NCBI GenBank assembly: GCA_009692465.1
Contig: SHZD01000029.1
Span: 1-40,881 of the forward strand
DNA from: Myxococcales bacterium
GTDB lineage: Bacteria; Myxococcota_A; UBA9042
Direction of reading: 5' to 3'
Length of the DNA: 40,881 bases
The first letter of the stretch is position 1. Each line of letters opens with the position of its first letter. The position numbers were made by a program, and so were the translations under genes. Below are positions 32,326-40,881 of the stretch, piece by piece. Below the pieces are notes generated by a model, which did not search any database, was not told the origin of the DNA, and saw only the letters and a program-made list of their open reading frames with translations.

Positions 32326-33380
32326 CAATCTAGACCATCCGACCTGCCAGTGGATTGCCGAACCGCCGTCCCCGCCGGATCCGGGTCGCTGATCAACCAC
32401 GCGCCGGTGGTGATGCCCGTCGCCCCAAGCATGCCGCTGGCCAGAGCTGCGTTCCACCAATCGACGACGGCGTTGCTGCGGATCACGGCCTGCGATTTGT
32501 CGATACGAATCAGGTTGAAGGTTTCCGATTGGGGCAACTTGGCAGAATTCAAGGCGTCAGCGCGGTCCGTTGCCCGCGAGGCAAAATACAGCGCTGCGAC
32601 CATCGCGACGCCAGCGACCACGAAGGCGACCACGGCGGCGGCCGTGTGGCGCTCAGGTTCGGGCGCGGTAGGTGGCGGTTTTAGCTCCGGTTGTGGATCT
32701 GGCGGCCGAGTGTCGATCTTCAGGATGCGCGGCACATCTGGAGGCGGCGGCACCGCGGGTGCGGTGATTTCGGTCACCGGCTTCGGTGGCGCGACCGTGG
32801 GGGTAGCAGCAAGTGGCGGCGGAACCGGCTTGAGCGGCGCAGGCGGCACGGATGGCTTGACGACGGCCGGTGGTGGCGTCGGCTTGACGGTGGAAGGCAC
32901 TGCGCGTTCCGGAAGCGCTGGTCGGTGGGTCGAACGCTGAGCCGATAACTGCGAGATCTCCAGACCCGCTTGAAACTTCAACGATTTTCCAGCCCAACTC
33001 AGTTCCAGAACTCGGCGCCAAGTCGCTAGTGCTCGCTCCTGCTCTCCGGCCATCCACAGCGCCCGGCCCGCACGATACAGGTAGCCAGCTTTCCACGGAC
33101 ACTGCTCATAAGCTTGGCGAAACTGCTCTGCAGCTGCGGCAAACTCGCCGCCACGATCCAGCAAGTCTGCGGCACGGCCCGTCGCCCGCGAAGTGCCGTT
33201 GTCACACCGAATTGGCGACTGCTGCGCAGCGAGGACCGTCACCTGCGCGCCGAACATGGCCAGCCCCGTCACAACGGCAATTACGGCGATGCCCAGTTTT
33301 ACTTGCGCGCGACTGAGCGTCCGAAGTGCTGGTACTGGCGGCCGTGAAGTTTTCGCGATGGGCCCGGGCAAGTTGCTCAC
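32325..33380 (-). CDS. TPR protein with Pro-rich linker and two membrane segments
   Basis: A 351-residue protein with a GTG start at 33380 (no clear ribosome binding site; an alternative start is possible). A membrane or signal segment lies at about 29-52 ('GIAVIAVVTGLAMFGAQV'). Tetratricopeptide-like helices follow (about 65-145: 'FAAAAEQFRQAYEQCPWKAG', 'AGRALWMAGEQERALATWRR'). A long Pro/Val/Lys linker (about 155-240) leads to a second membrane span ('AAVVAFVVAGVAMVAALYF') and a hydrophobic C-terminal segment. This layout matches many myxobacterial periplasm-spanning proteins of unknown function. It is coupled to the Cys-rich surface protein, so the two may act together at the envelope. Confidence 0.7.
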   Translation of the reverse strand: MSNLPGPIAKTSRPPVPALRTLSRAQVKLGIAVIAVVTGLAMFGAQVTVLAAQQSPIRCDNGTSRATGRAADLLDRGGEFAAAAEQFRQAYEQCPWKAGYLYRAGRALWMAGEQERALATWRRVLELSWAGKSLKFQAGLEISQLSAQRSTHRPALPERAVPSTVKPTPPPAVVKPSVPPAPLKPVPPPLAATPTVAPPKPVTEITAPAVPPPPDVPRILKIDTRPPDPQPELKPPPTAPEPERHTAAAVVAFVVAGVAMVAALYFASRATDRADALNSAKLPQSETFNLIRIDKSQAVIRSNAVVDWWNAALASGMLGATGITTGAWLISDPDPAGTAVRQSTGRSDGLD

Positions 33381-33725
33381 GGCAGCGCTGAGGAAGCGCG
33401 ACTTCTCAATTGTGCGACCCGCGCTCGGCTCGTCAAGTATTTTGGGACGTCCGTAGCCGGCATTGATGGGTCCATTGATGGGTACACAGGGACTTCACAA
33501 CATACCGCGATGATTGTAGATTCTGACAGCGACGCGCCGATTTCTTGGGCGATGAGGCAATTGGTTGGCGCTGAAAATCGGGGGAAAATCGAGCGAACGG
33601 CTGCACGGCAAGATCGAAAAATCAGGTACGCAGGGACATAACAACATGCTGATATATTTGTGGATGTGCGGCCAAAGGCTTTAATTCGCCGACGACGAAG
33701 GTAGGCGGTGCTCTCGCGGGCGGTG
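33381..33725. other. intergenic region with an imperfect direct repeat, no gene
   Basis: About 345 bp between oleD and the TPR gene. Two 23-bp imperfect direct repeats begin GGTACACAGGGAC (33481-33503) and GGTACGCAGGGAC (33625-33647), both continuing to ACAACAT. A short frame covers this area on the minus strand but overlaps oleD and shows no motif. The promoter of the TPR/Cys-rich pair is expected here. Confidence 0.45.
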
Positions 33726-34736
33726 CTATGGGTTGGCGATGGCGCCGCTTGACCGCAAATGCACGCTAAGTCTTCGCAAACCCTCATTAACATCGACGAC
33801 AGGCACATAGCCTAGGTCGCGTCGCGCGGCGGAAATGTCGTACCAATGCGCCGTGGCCAATTGACGCGCTACGAATCGCGTCAACATCGGCTCGTCACGG
33901 CGGCGCAGCAGCAACCACAGGGCCTCCAGAACCGCACCAGCCGCGTAGGCGAGCCAAGGTGCGATGTTTTTTTCGCAAGGTGGCAAGCCGGCCGCCGCTA
34001 AGATCCCGTCAATCAACTGCTTTTGCGGCATGGGTTGGCCTTGAGTGATGAAGTAGGCCTTACCCGCACAAGCCGCGTCGGGGCGCAGGCCATCCAGAGC
34101 CAACAGATGTGCCGCGACCGCATTGTCGATATATACGGAATCAATAAGTTTTTTTCCGCCGCCAACCAGTCGCAGTTTGCCAGCCCGCGCGCGCGCCAGA
34201 ATTCGGGCAGTCAACTGGGTGTCGTTGGGACCCCAAATCAAGTGGGGGCGCAGGGCGCAGGTGGCCAATGCGGGACCATTGGCCTCTAGCGCCAGACGCT
34301 CAGCCAGCGCCTTGGTGGTCGCATAGGGAGAAATACTGCGTCTAATCGTCGGCGCGGACTCGTCGACACCCGCCACATCGCCGCCGGCGTGAACCACCGA
34401 CGGCGTGCTGGTGTAGACGAAACGACTGGTAGCCGAGTTTTTCTGACAGGCAATCAATAGGTTGCGCGTCGCGGTCACATTGGCGGCAAAATAGTCGGAC
34501 CAAGGCCCCCACACGCCCGCTTTGGCAGCGATGTGGACGACTGCATGGGCCTCTCCCAAAGCGTCGGCCACCGAGGCGCGGTCACCGCCCAAATCGATGC
34601 GGACCACCTCGGCACCCATGGCGCGCAGTTCAGGGACGTCACTGCGCTGCAAACAGCGGACCTTATCGCCACGGGTTAGCAACGCCCGCGCCACTGCTCC
34701 GCCCAAAAAACCGCTGCATCCGGTGACGACAATCAC
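33726..34736 (-). CDS. oleD: OleD, NADPH-dependent 2-alkyl-3-oxoalkanoate reductase
   Basis: OleD reduces the beta-keto acid made by OleA to a 2-alkyl-3-hydroxy acid. The 336-residue protein is an extended short-chain dehydrogenase: TGCSGFLG nucleotide-binding loop (residues 5-12), 'VVHIAAKAGVWGPW', 'FVYTSTPSVV' and the catalytic SPYATTK (Tyr138, Lys142). The 'GVWGPWSDYFAANVTATRNL' block is typical of OleD and sterol-dehydrogenase-like relatives. It overlaps the oleC stop by four bases (ATGA). Confidence 0.92.
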   Translation of the reverse strand: MIVVTGCSGFLGGAVARALLTRGDKVRCLQRSDVPELRAMGAEVVRIDLGGDRASVADALGEAHAVVHIAAKAGVWGPWSDYFAANVTATRNLLIACQKNSATSRFVYTSTPSVVHAGGDVAGVDESAPTIRRSISPYATTKALAERLALEANGPALATCALRPHLIWGPNDTQLTARILARARAGKLRLVGGGKKLIDSVYIDNAVAAHLLALDGLRPDAACAGKAYFITQGQPMPQKQLIDGILAAAGLPPCEKNIAPWLAYAAGAVLEALWLLLRRRDEPMLTRFVARQLATAHWYDISAARRDLGYVPVVDVNEGLRRLSVHLRSSGAIANP

Positions 34737-36388
34737 GATCCGCCGACCTGATGTTGGGCCCAGACAGCCAGCTTTTCGCGGCCAATTTTGGCGTTATGCC
34801 GAATATCGACGGGAAACCCCGGATGCTGTTCGAAGCGAGTTATACCGCGGGTCATCGTATAGTTTTCAGCCAATTGGCGCAGCTCGCTTGCAAGTGCCTT
34901 GCCGCGGACTTTGGCGTCCTGATGCAATTCAAGGCAAATTAGTGGTTCTGTCCGTCCCGCAATGCGAACGCCAACAAGCGCGCTGCGCCGCACACAGGGA
35001 TGGGTATTGAAGATCTCCTCGACCGGCGCCGTGTGCAGGGTGCGATCGGCCAACTCGACCCGATGGCCTTTGCGACCGCAGTACCACAGTCGACCGCGGG
35101 CATCAAAGTAGCCGACGTCGCCCATCCGGTGCACTGCGCGGCCGTCGCGGGCGATCTTGGCCAGCGCCGTCGCAGTGGGTTTGCCAAAGTACGCTTCGGT
35201 CGTCGTGGGTCCAAGCACGCAGATTTCGCCAATCTCGCCGGTTGGCAACTCGCTCACTTCTTGCCACTCGCGCAGCACGGTATCGGTGATCGCAATCACG
35301 CGCACGTCCACTTGCGGAGCGACCAGACCGACGCACACCCCATGACCGCTTTCTGTCAGCGCGCGGGTCTCGGCCAGCACTTCGACACTGCCGATACTGG
35401 CTACGGGCAGGCTCTCCGTCGCACCATACGGGGTAAAAACCTGAGCAGACGCGGGCAAAATGCGCTGCATCGCCTCCAGTACGGCGGCCGGCACCGGAGC
35501 CCCCGCCGAAAGCACGCGCTTGACAGTCGGCCAGCGCACCCCCAGTTGCACGCCATGCGCGGCCACCGTCGCCAGCAGCGCCGGCGAGCCAAACACATTG
35601 GTCACGCCCCAATCTTGAATAAGTTCCAACAACATCTGTGGATCGACGGCGGCCGGCCGCGAGAAGTCCATGTCCGGCACAACGGTCGTCATCCCCAGCG
35701 CCGGGTCAAAGAGCGCGAACAACGGAAACGTCGGCAGGTCGATTTCGCCAGGTTCGATGCCGTACATCTGGCGGATCAACTCCACTTGGGCCACAAAGTG
35801 CCGATGCTGGTAGATGGCGCCCTTGGCCGGTCCGGTGCTGCCACTGGTGAATAAAATGGCCGCAGTTTCATTCGGTTGAGTGCCGGCAAGCACTGGCTGG
35901 CCGCTGGCACCGAGTTCGGCGATCTCGGCCAGAGTCGCGCCGCCCCAAGCTAGACGGGTGCCGACAAAAATCTGGTGCCGCAGGGTCGGTCGCCCCCAAC
36001 CGAGGACGACACGGGCCATGTGAGCCTTGGCGATGCCAATAAAGGCCGTCGGCTCGGCGCCGTCGATACAGTGGCGCAACTGGGCGACCCCCAACCCCGG
36101 ATCGACGAGCACGGGCACGATCCCGGCCTTGAACAGCGCAAAGGTCAGGGCGAAAAACGGCAACCCCGGGGTGACCATCAACACCGCGCGGTCGCCACGC
36201 TGCAGACCGTACACCAGCAGACCGCGAGCAATCTGGTCGCTCCAGACGTCCAACTGCGAGTAAGTCAAGTGACTGTAAGTTCGGCGGCCCGTGCGATCGC
36301 GGCCGTGGGGACACACCACCGCCAGCGCGTGCGGGCGCTCGCGGGCCTGCTGCGGAAGAAACGCCGAAATATTACACACTTGCGCCAT
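34733..36388 (-). CDS. oleC: OleC, beta-lactone synthetase (AMP-binding)
   Basis: OleC uses ATP to close the 2-alkyl-3-hydroxy acid to a beta-lactone. The 551-residue protein has the adenylate-forming motif 'ILFTSGSTGPAKG' (about 178-190), 'FTPYGATESLPVA', 'MGDVGYFDARGRLWYCGRKG' and a short C-terminal subdomain. The ATG at 36388 follows the oleB stop by two bases; an upstream in-frame extension would run over the oleB end and is unlikely. It is a stand-alone gene, unlike the oleBC fusions of actinobacteria. Confidence 0.93.
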   Translation of the reverse strand: MAQVCNISAFLPQQARERPHALAVVCPHGRDRTGRRTYSHLTYSQLDVWSDQIARGLLVYGLQRGDRAVLMVTPGLPFFALTFALFKAGIVPVLVDPGLGVAQLRHCIDGAEPTAFIGIAKAHMARVVLGWGRPTLRHQIFVGTRLAWGGATLAEIAELGASGQPVLAGTQPNETAAILFTSGSTGPAKGAIYQHRHFVAQVELIRQMYGIEPGEIDLPTFPLFALFDPALGMTTVVPDMDFSRPAAVDPQMLLELIQDWGVTNVFGSPALLATVAAHGVQLGVRWPTVKRVLSAGAPVPAAVLEAMQRILPASAQVFTPYGATESLPVASIGSVEVLAETRALTESGHGVCVGLVAPQVDVRVIAITDTVLREWQEVSELPTGEIGEICVLGPTTTEAYFGKPTATALAKIARDGRAVHRMGDVGYFDARGRLWYCGRKGHRVELADRTLHTAPVEEIFNTHPCVRRSALVGVRIAGRTEPLICLELHQDAKVRGKALASELRQLAENYTMTRGITRFEQHPGFPVDIRHNAKIGREKLAVWAQHQVGGS

Positions 36389-36390
36389 GA

Positions 36391-37293
36391 CTAGCCTTCG
36401 CGGACGAAGGCGCAAATCGCTGGAACTAGCTCGCTCGCGGCATCCTCCAAGACGTAATGACCTGCATCTGCAAGGTAATTCACTAAAGCATGCGGAAAAT
36501 AGCGGCGCCACTCAGCCAAAAAGTGGTCGTCAAACACAAAATCCTGACCACCCCAACCCACATACGTCGGTGTCGCCGCAAATAGGCCCAGTTTCGCGGC
36601 CGTCGCCCGGACAATGTCAAAGCCCGGCTGCCCTGCAGCTAGCGGAATATCTTGGACAAAACGCAAGGTGGCAATCCGATTGGTCCACGAATCGTAAGGC
36701 GCGGTATAGCCACCGCGCACCGCGGCGGGCATCGAGTTGCGGGTCATCGCCGCATGGGTCGCCGTCCACGAAAACATATTGAATCCACGCACTAACAGCG
36801 CGCCCAGCCACGTGCGGGTCAAGCGCAACTGCCAGGGGAAAGGCTTGCTCGGCGGCAGTGGAAACGCCGCGGTATTGAGAATCACCAGCTTACCGATCAG
36901 TTGCGGGTGCTGTGTCGCCCACGCCATCCCTATCATCCCGCCCCAATCGTGCACCACCAACGTCAGCGGCTGGGCAAGCTGAAGTGTTGCGAGTAAGGCC
37001 GTCAGGTCGTCGATGCGCGCCTGCAAGGTGTAGGGATAGCCGCTGTCGGGCGGCTTGTCCGACAGACCCATGCCGACATGGTCCGGGGCTATGCACCGGT
37101 GCGTTTTCCGCAATTCGACAATCAAGTTACGGTAGTAGAACGACCACGTCGGATTGCCATGGACCATGACCACGGCGGGCCCAGCGCCCTCGTCGATATA
37201 GTGCAGCCGCACACCCGCGCCGCGGTCAAAATACTGGCTGGCGAACGGGTACAGCGAGCCCAGTTTGGGGGTCAGCGCCGCCAAATCGGTCAC
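36391..37293 (-). CDS. oleB: OleB, beta-lactone decarboxylase (alpha/beta hydrolase)
   Basis: OleB removes CO2 from the beta-lactone to give the cis-olefin. The 300-residue protein belongs to the haloalkane dehalogenase-like group: 'VVMVHGNPTWSFYYRNL' (oxyanion region), nucleophile Asp116 in VVHDWGGMIG and the C-terminal base His279 in ADAGHYVLED. The GTG start at 37293 overlaps the oleA TGA by four bases (GTGA). The sequence alone could be read as a haloalkane dehalogenase; the operon context decides for OleB. Confidence 0.92.
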   Translation of the reverse strand: MTDLAALTPKLGSLYPFASQYFDRGAGVRLHYIDEGAGPAVVMVHGNPTWSFYYRNLIVELRKTHRCIAPDHVGMGLSDKPPDSGYPYTLQARIDDLTALLATLQLAQPLTLVVHDWGGMIGMAWATQHPQLIGKLVILNTAAFPLPPSKPFPWQLRLTRTWLGALLVRGFNMFSWTATHAAMTRNSMPAAVRGGYTAPYDSWTNRIATLRFVQDIPLAAGQPGFDIVRATAAKLGLFAATPTYVGWGGQDFVFDDHFLAEWRRYFPHALVNYLADAGHYVLEDAASELVPAICAFVREG

Positions 37294-38306
37294 CACACGA
37301 CCTCGGCCATGCTGCAGTTCAGCCCGCTGCCGATGCCCATCAGGGCCACCCGGCTGCCGGTTTTGATGCGGCCGGCTTGGACGGCCTTGGAGAGCACAAT
37401 CGGCACCGATGCTGGGCCAATGTTGCCAAATTGCGGATAAATCGCAAGCACTTTGGCCATGTCGAGACCCAACGTCCGGCACAGGCTGTTGGTATGGGTG
37501 CCGCTAACTTGATGCAAGACAAACTCGTCAATATGCGCGGCTTGCCAACCCAGTGTGGCGACGGCGTGCTGCCAAGTGTGGCCGGCCAGTTCCAACCCGG
37601 CGAAAAGCAAAGTTTTGGCGTCGGTGACCATCTTGTCTAATTGCCCTTTGCACAGGCCATGGTGCTGGGTCGCCGCGCGGCTGACCCCGCCCAAGAAGCG
37701 ATGGCCGTCGGGCAACAGTTCCGAGCGGCCCAAGATCATGGCGGCAGCGCCCGAACCAAGGGTAAGCGTGGCAAACTGCTCGCGAAACTCGGTTTCAGTC
37801 GCGGTGTCGCTGGCCAACCGGGCGATTGTCGATTCTTGAACGAAGCGGCTGCCTTCACCGTCGACGATGAGCGCGTAGTCGATTTGACCGCGCTCTAGCA
37901 TGTGGCCGGCAATGTCCATCCCGTTCATAAAGGCGAGGCAGGCGTTGCCTACGTCGAAATTGAGGCAATGGGAGCCCAGACCCAAGTTGCCGTGGACAAT
38001 GCAGGCGGTCGACGGTTCGATGTAGTCGCGGCACACCGAAGTGTTGATAAGGATGCCGATTTTGTCGCGGGCGATGCCGGTGGTGCGCAGGACTTCTTCT
38101 GCTGCTTGGGTTGCGGCTTGGCTCGGTTGGGTACCGACAGGCCACCAGCGCCGTTCGACCACGCCGGACGCCGAGGCCAGCAAGTCGGCGCGCAAGCCCA
38201 AACGCGCCATGGTCGGCGCCAAGCGCTCGCAAAGTTGAGCTGAGGTGACGACAATTGGCGCGTCGATGTGGGCGATGCCGGCAATAGAGACGTTGTAAAA
38301 ACCCAT
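37290..38306 (-). CDS. oleA: OleA, thiolase-fold acyl-CoA condensing enzyme
   Basis: OleA joins two fatty acyl-CoA molecules head to head to give a 2-alkyl-3-oxo acid, the first step of long-chain olefin synthesis. The 338-residue protein has nucleophile Cys123 (DVGNACLAF), His265 (FVLHQVSGTHTN) and Asn295 (QFGNIGPAS). The spacing (142 and 172 residues from the Cys) is the same as in the characterised Xanthomonas OleA (Cys143, His285, Asn315), and Glu97 sits where its Glu117 does. This separates it from FabH. It leads the oleA-B-C-D operon. Confidence 0.95.
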   Translation of the reverse strand: MGFYNVSIAGIAHIDAPIVVTSAQLCERLAPTMARLGLRADLLASASGVVERRWWPVGTQPSQAATQAAEEVLRTTGIARDKIGILINTSVCRDYIEPSTACIVHGNLGLGSHCLNFDVGNACLAFMNGMDIAGHMLERGQIDYALIVDGEGSRFVQESTIARLASDTATETEFREQFATLTLGSGAAAMILGRSELLPDGHRFLGGVSRAATQHHGLCKGQLDKMVTDAKTLLFAGLELAGHTWQHAVATLGWQAAHIDEFVLHQVSGTHTNSLCRTLGLDMAKVLAIYPQFGNIGPASVPIVLSKAVQAGRIKTGSRVALMGIGSGLNCSMAEVVW

Positions 38307-38443
38307 GAATATAAGCCAGTTATACCCGCAGCATCCCGTGCGGAAAGGGGCGTTAGTAAACGGCAGGCGCCGCCAGATGTCCAGCGTTTGCGGGCAACAA
38401 AATTAGGCGGAAGGACTGCAAGCGCAGAAATTTCGCTCGGTGG
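38307..38443 (-). promoter_or_regulatory. upstream region of the ole operon
   Basis: This 137-bp gap holds the likely ole promoter, since all four ole genes overlap or nearly so and the next upstream gene ends at 38444 on the same strand. No -35/-10 pair or operator was recognised with confidence. An AT-rich patch (TATAACTGGCTTATATTC on the minus strand) lies close to the oleA start. Confidence 0.35.
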
Positions 38444-39619
38444 TCAGGGCGTGGGCAGTGACTGAGAGCCAATGGCGTCCAATGCCGTCTTGGCCTCCGA
38501 CCAGTCATGCTTGGCCCCCATTTGGTCCAGCAGTGCCACGGCTTTGTCCAACATCGCCCGCGATTGCTCTGCGTTGACGTCGGGAAATTTGGCCAGTTCG
38601 CGCCACGCCAGGCCTTGCTCGTACGGCTGACTCACTTGCACGGCACGGTCAATGGCCTGGTGCAGACGCCGCTTGGCCGCGGCAAACTGCCCAACCCGAC
38701 GAAGGTAAGCGCCCATCCACAGATGGCCATGGGCCACCCCAAACGGAAAAATCTTGCCAAACGCCACCATCGCCGTCGCTAGGGCTTGGGATCGCTGCTG
38801 CAAGTCGATGGCCTGCGGTGAACCCGGCGCCGCCTCATCCCACAACCCCATGTACGTCAAACATAAACTACACAGCCCGTGTTGGGTCCAATAAGCGACT
38901 GGGCGCTTGCCGGCGACCAACGGGTACCCTTCGTCCGCTTGTTTGCGGGCCTCAATCTTGTCGCCGCAGCGATACAAGGCCAGCGCGTACAGCCCGACGG
39001 TGGTAATCAATTCTCCACTGGAAGCGCGGTATTTCACGCCGACGGCCAGATGTTTGCGCGCCAGCTCGTTGCGCCCTTGCCGCAAGAACCCAGCGCCGCC
39101 ACCGGCGTGGTGCCAGCTTTCGACCTGCGCGTCGTCAGCCTCGCGGGCCAACACCCCGACTTGGGCAAAAACCGGCTCCATTTCCGCGAGTTTGCCCTGG
39201 TACAGCAAGGTATAGCCGAGCACGGACAGCGACTCGACCCGCAACCAGCGATCGCCATAGTCGCGCGCCAGTGCAATCGACCGGCGCAAGTCGCGCTCGG
39301 CACTCGGCCAGTCGGCGACGCAAATATGGTAGACGCCCAAGCGCGAGGTAACGTAGGACAACTTTGCTGGATCATTGGATATTTCTGCCGTCTTGATCGC
39401 GCGCTTGGCCCACGCCTTGCACAGATCCGCCAGCGGAATGGTGGCAAACACCACGGTCAAAATGGCGTAGGCGCGCGCAAGTTCGGCACTGGGACCCACC
39501 GGCTCAGCGGTGTTCAGTTCGCGCATTGCGCTGTCGAGCAGACCCGGCGGGTTTTCGCGGTAAATATGAATCTCGGTCAAACGATTGAGGATATTGGTCG
39601 CCCACAACCGATCAGGACG
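38444..39619 (-). pseudogene. C-terminal TPR half of an ATPase/TPR regulator, separated by an in-frame amber codon
   Basis: About 390 residues of tetratricopeptide-like helices ('ELARAYAILTVVFATIPLAD', 'ARDYGDRWLRVESLSVLGYT'). The frame is the same as that of the upstream part, from which it is separated only by a TAG at 39620-39622. A TTG at 39607 could serve as a start but has no ribosome binding site. In this protein family the ATPase and TPR regions form one polypeptide, so the part is probably either lost, expressed by stop-codon readthrough, or the result of a sequencing error. Confidence 0.6.
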
Positions 39620-40881
39620 CTAGTGAAGCGGTGCCGTCCCTGCCAACTTGGGCAGCCACTTGCGCCACAGCCGAATCGCTACTTGCCCCAAAAAGCCGAC
39701 CGTAGCTCCCAGCGGCGTCGTTGGCACCGGCCGTCCGGCCAACCGCAAGGCTTTGCGGCCACTTTGCTGAGCAGCGTCGATGCGACCCAGCCGAAAAGAG
39801 GCTTCGCCGATCGACCATTCCCACCGCGCCAAGCGCAGGGGATCGTTGCCGATGACGTGGTGCTGGCGCTCAATGTCCTGAGCCCGCGAAAAAAACGTGA
39901 TGGCTTCGCGCGACGCCCAGCGCTTCAGAGCCTGATCGCCGGCCTGTTCGACACAGCGCAGAGCTTTTGGCCAATCTTCAGCGTTTTGCCAGTGATGGGC
40001 CAACACGGCAAAGTCCGCGCCCGCTCCACGCGCCTCATAGTACTCGGCCACTGCCCGATGTAGCGCCCGCCGCTGGGCAAATAGCATCAGGCCATACACG
40101 GCCTCCTGAGTCAGCACATGCTTGAAAATATAGCCATTGCGCCCGCCAATCTCCTCCGGACGCAGCAGGTCGGCTTGGACCAAGGGCGGCATCAGGGCTG
40201 GCACCTGCGCCCGCTCCTCTTGGGCCGGATACACGCCTTGGAGGACGTCGAGCGCAAACAGACGATCGATGACGCTGGCCACTTTAAGCGCCAATTGCTG
40301 GCGCTGATCGAGCCGGTCCACGCGGCTGACAATCAGACCCTCGACCGTGGCCGGCAGCGGCAACCGCGACAGTTCTTCGACCGGCACCGCCAGCGTACAG
40401 ACGCCGTCGCGAATCAATAGGCAGCCGTTGTCGCGCAACACCTGCGCCAACTTCTCGATATACAATGCATTACCGTCAGCACGGCCCGCGATTAGGGCTG
40501 CGACCTGCTCAGGAATGCTGATGACGCCCAGGCACTGACTGGCGAGTTGCGCGGCGTCGTCCTGGTTTAAGCCTTGCAATCTATGAACTTGAGTATTGAC
40601 CTCGCCAGAAATCGGCCCGTACATTTCGGGAACCGGCTCTGCCATCGGCCGCGTCGCAATCAACAGGCCCACGCGCTGGACCGTCGTCTGCAAGTCGCGC
40701 AACAACCGCCACGATGCCGAATCAAGCCAGTGCGCGTCCTCGATCACCACCAGCAGCGGCGCGTGGTCCGCGGTCGCTTGCACCAATTTGGTGACAAGTT
40801 CATGGGTTAGACGGGCGCGCGCTTCGCCTTGTAGCAGCAGCGTGCGCTCGTTGTCTTCGATGTCGAGCGGCACGATCGCCT
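39620..40881 (-). CDS. ATPase (AAA/NB-ARC-like) part of an adenylate-cyclase-type/LuxR-type TPR regulator, 5' end beyond window
   Basis: About 420 residues are visible; the N-terminus lies past the window edge. 'LLVVIEDAHWLDSASWRLLR' is the Walker B region typical of large ATPases coupled to class III adenylate cyclase, kinase or LuxR domains; 'GLLIATRPM' follows as the next strand. Winged-helix-like and helical repeats follow ('GNALYIEKLAQVLRDNGCLL', 'YIFKHVLTQEAVYGLM'). The Walker A motif and any output domain should be outside the window. Translation would stop at the TAG at 39620-39622, in frame with the downstream TPR region. Confidence 0.75.
   Translation of the reverse strand, partial: AIVPLDIEDNERTLLLQGEARARLTHELVTKLVQATADHAPLLVVIEDAHWLDSASWRLLRDLQTTVQRVGLLIATRPMAEPVPEMYGPISGEVNTQVHRLQGLNQDDAAQLASQCLGVISIPEQVAALIAGRADGNALYIEKLAQVLRDNGCLLIRDGVCTLAVPVEELSRLPLPATVEGLIVSRVDRLDQRQQLALKVASVIDRLFALDVLQGVYPAQEERAQVPALMPPLVQADLLRPEEIGGRNGYIFKHVLTQEAVYGLMLFAQRRALHRAVAEYYEARGAGADFAVLAHHWQNAEDWPKALRCVEQAGDQALKRWASREAITFFSRAQDIERQHHVIGNDPLRLARWEWSIGEASFRLGRIDAAQQSGRKALRLAGRPVPTTPLGATVGFLGQVAIRLWRKWLPKLAGTAPLH

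Noticed and set aside
33377..33808. 143-codon minus-strand frame between the TPR gene and oleD
   Set aside because: It overlaps the oleD 3' end in another frame and contains the direct repeats; no recognised domain.
36391..37293. Haloalkane dehalogenase function for the hydrolase
   Set aside because: The sequence type is shared, but position between oleA and oleC with overlapping codons makes OleB the better call.
37290..38306. FabH (beta-ketoacyl-ACP synthase III) for fatty acid synthesis
   Set aside because: Residue spacing and the conserved Glu97 match OleA, and the gene leads an oleABCD operon.

Overview
The window is GC-rich bacterial chromosome. It encodes many envelope lipoproteins with Asp/Gly/Ser-rich linkers, a Cys-rich 'CxDGNxCTxDxC' repeat lipoprotein, a caspase-fold lipoprotein and an oleABCD long-chain olefin operon. 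That combination suggests a myxobacterium-like member of Myxococcota or a neighbouring deltaproteobacterial lineage. This is inference from gene style; no 16S or species-level marker is present.

Layout. 1-7280 (+): dispersed repeat, two large extracellular lipoproteins, a glutamine amidotransferase (PabA/TrpG type), a small membrane protein and an inverted-repeat-bounded element. 7284-12856 (-): an enlarged apolipoprotein N-acyltransferase (Lnt), a small lipoprotein, tRNA-Leu(CAG), an RhlB-like DEAD-box helicase and tRNA-Arg(CCT). 12857-14742: a repeat-rich stretch around tRNA-Cys(GCA) with no protein gene. 14743-22917 (+): the classical rimP-nusA-ylxR-infB-rbfA-truB transcription/translation operon. 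22966-29978 (+): DUF350 membrane protein, C45-like lipoprotein, outer-membrane beta-barrel, 3-methyladenine DNA glycosylase and a degenerate cyclic-nucleotide-binding protein. 30418-33380 (-): Cys-rich repeat lipoprotein and a coupled TPR/Pro-rich membrane protein. 33726-38306 (-): oleA-oleB-oleC-oleD, overlapping or 2 nt apart, for head-to-head condensation of fatty acyl chains to olefins. 38444-40881 (-): an ATPase/TPR regulator split by one in-frame amber codon and truncated by the window edge.

The most unusual features are these. (1) Lnt carries about 340 extra residues resembling a beta-propeller, inserted inside its nitrilase catalytic domain between the Glu and Lys of the triad. (2) A dispersed repeat family of five copies (3175, 13249 reverse, 23821, 23987, 26374 reverse) has a hairpin whose stem differs between copies yet stays paired, followed by a conserved body of about 80 nt. 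(3) A MITE-like family of three copies (1, 13568, 29980 reverse) has imperfect terminal inverted repeats of about 20 bp and internal hairpins. (4) Short tandem repeats have expanded inside or beside housekeeping RNA-metabolism genes (rhlB, rimP-nusA spacer, nusA, ylxR).

All positions and motifs were read by eye. Domain names rest on motif recognition, not database searches.
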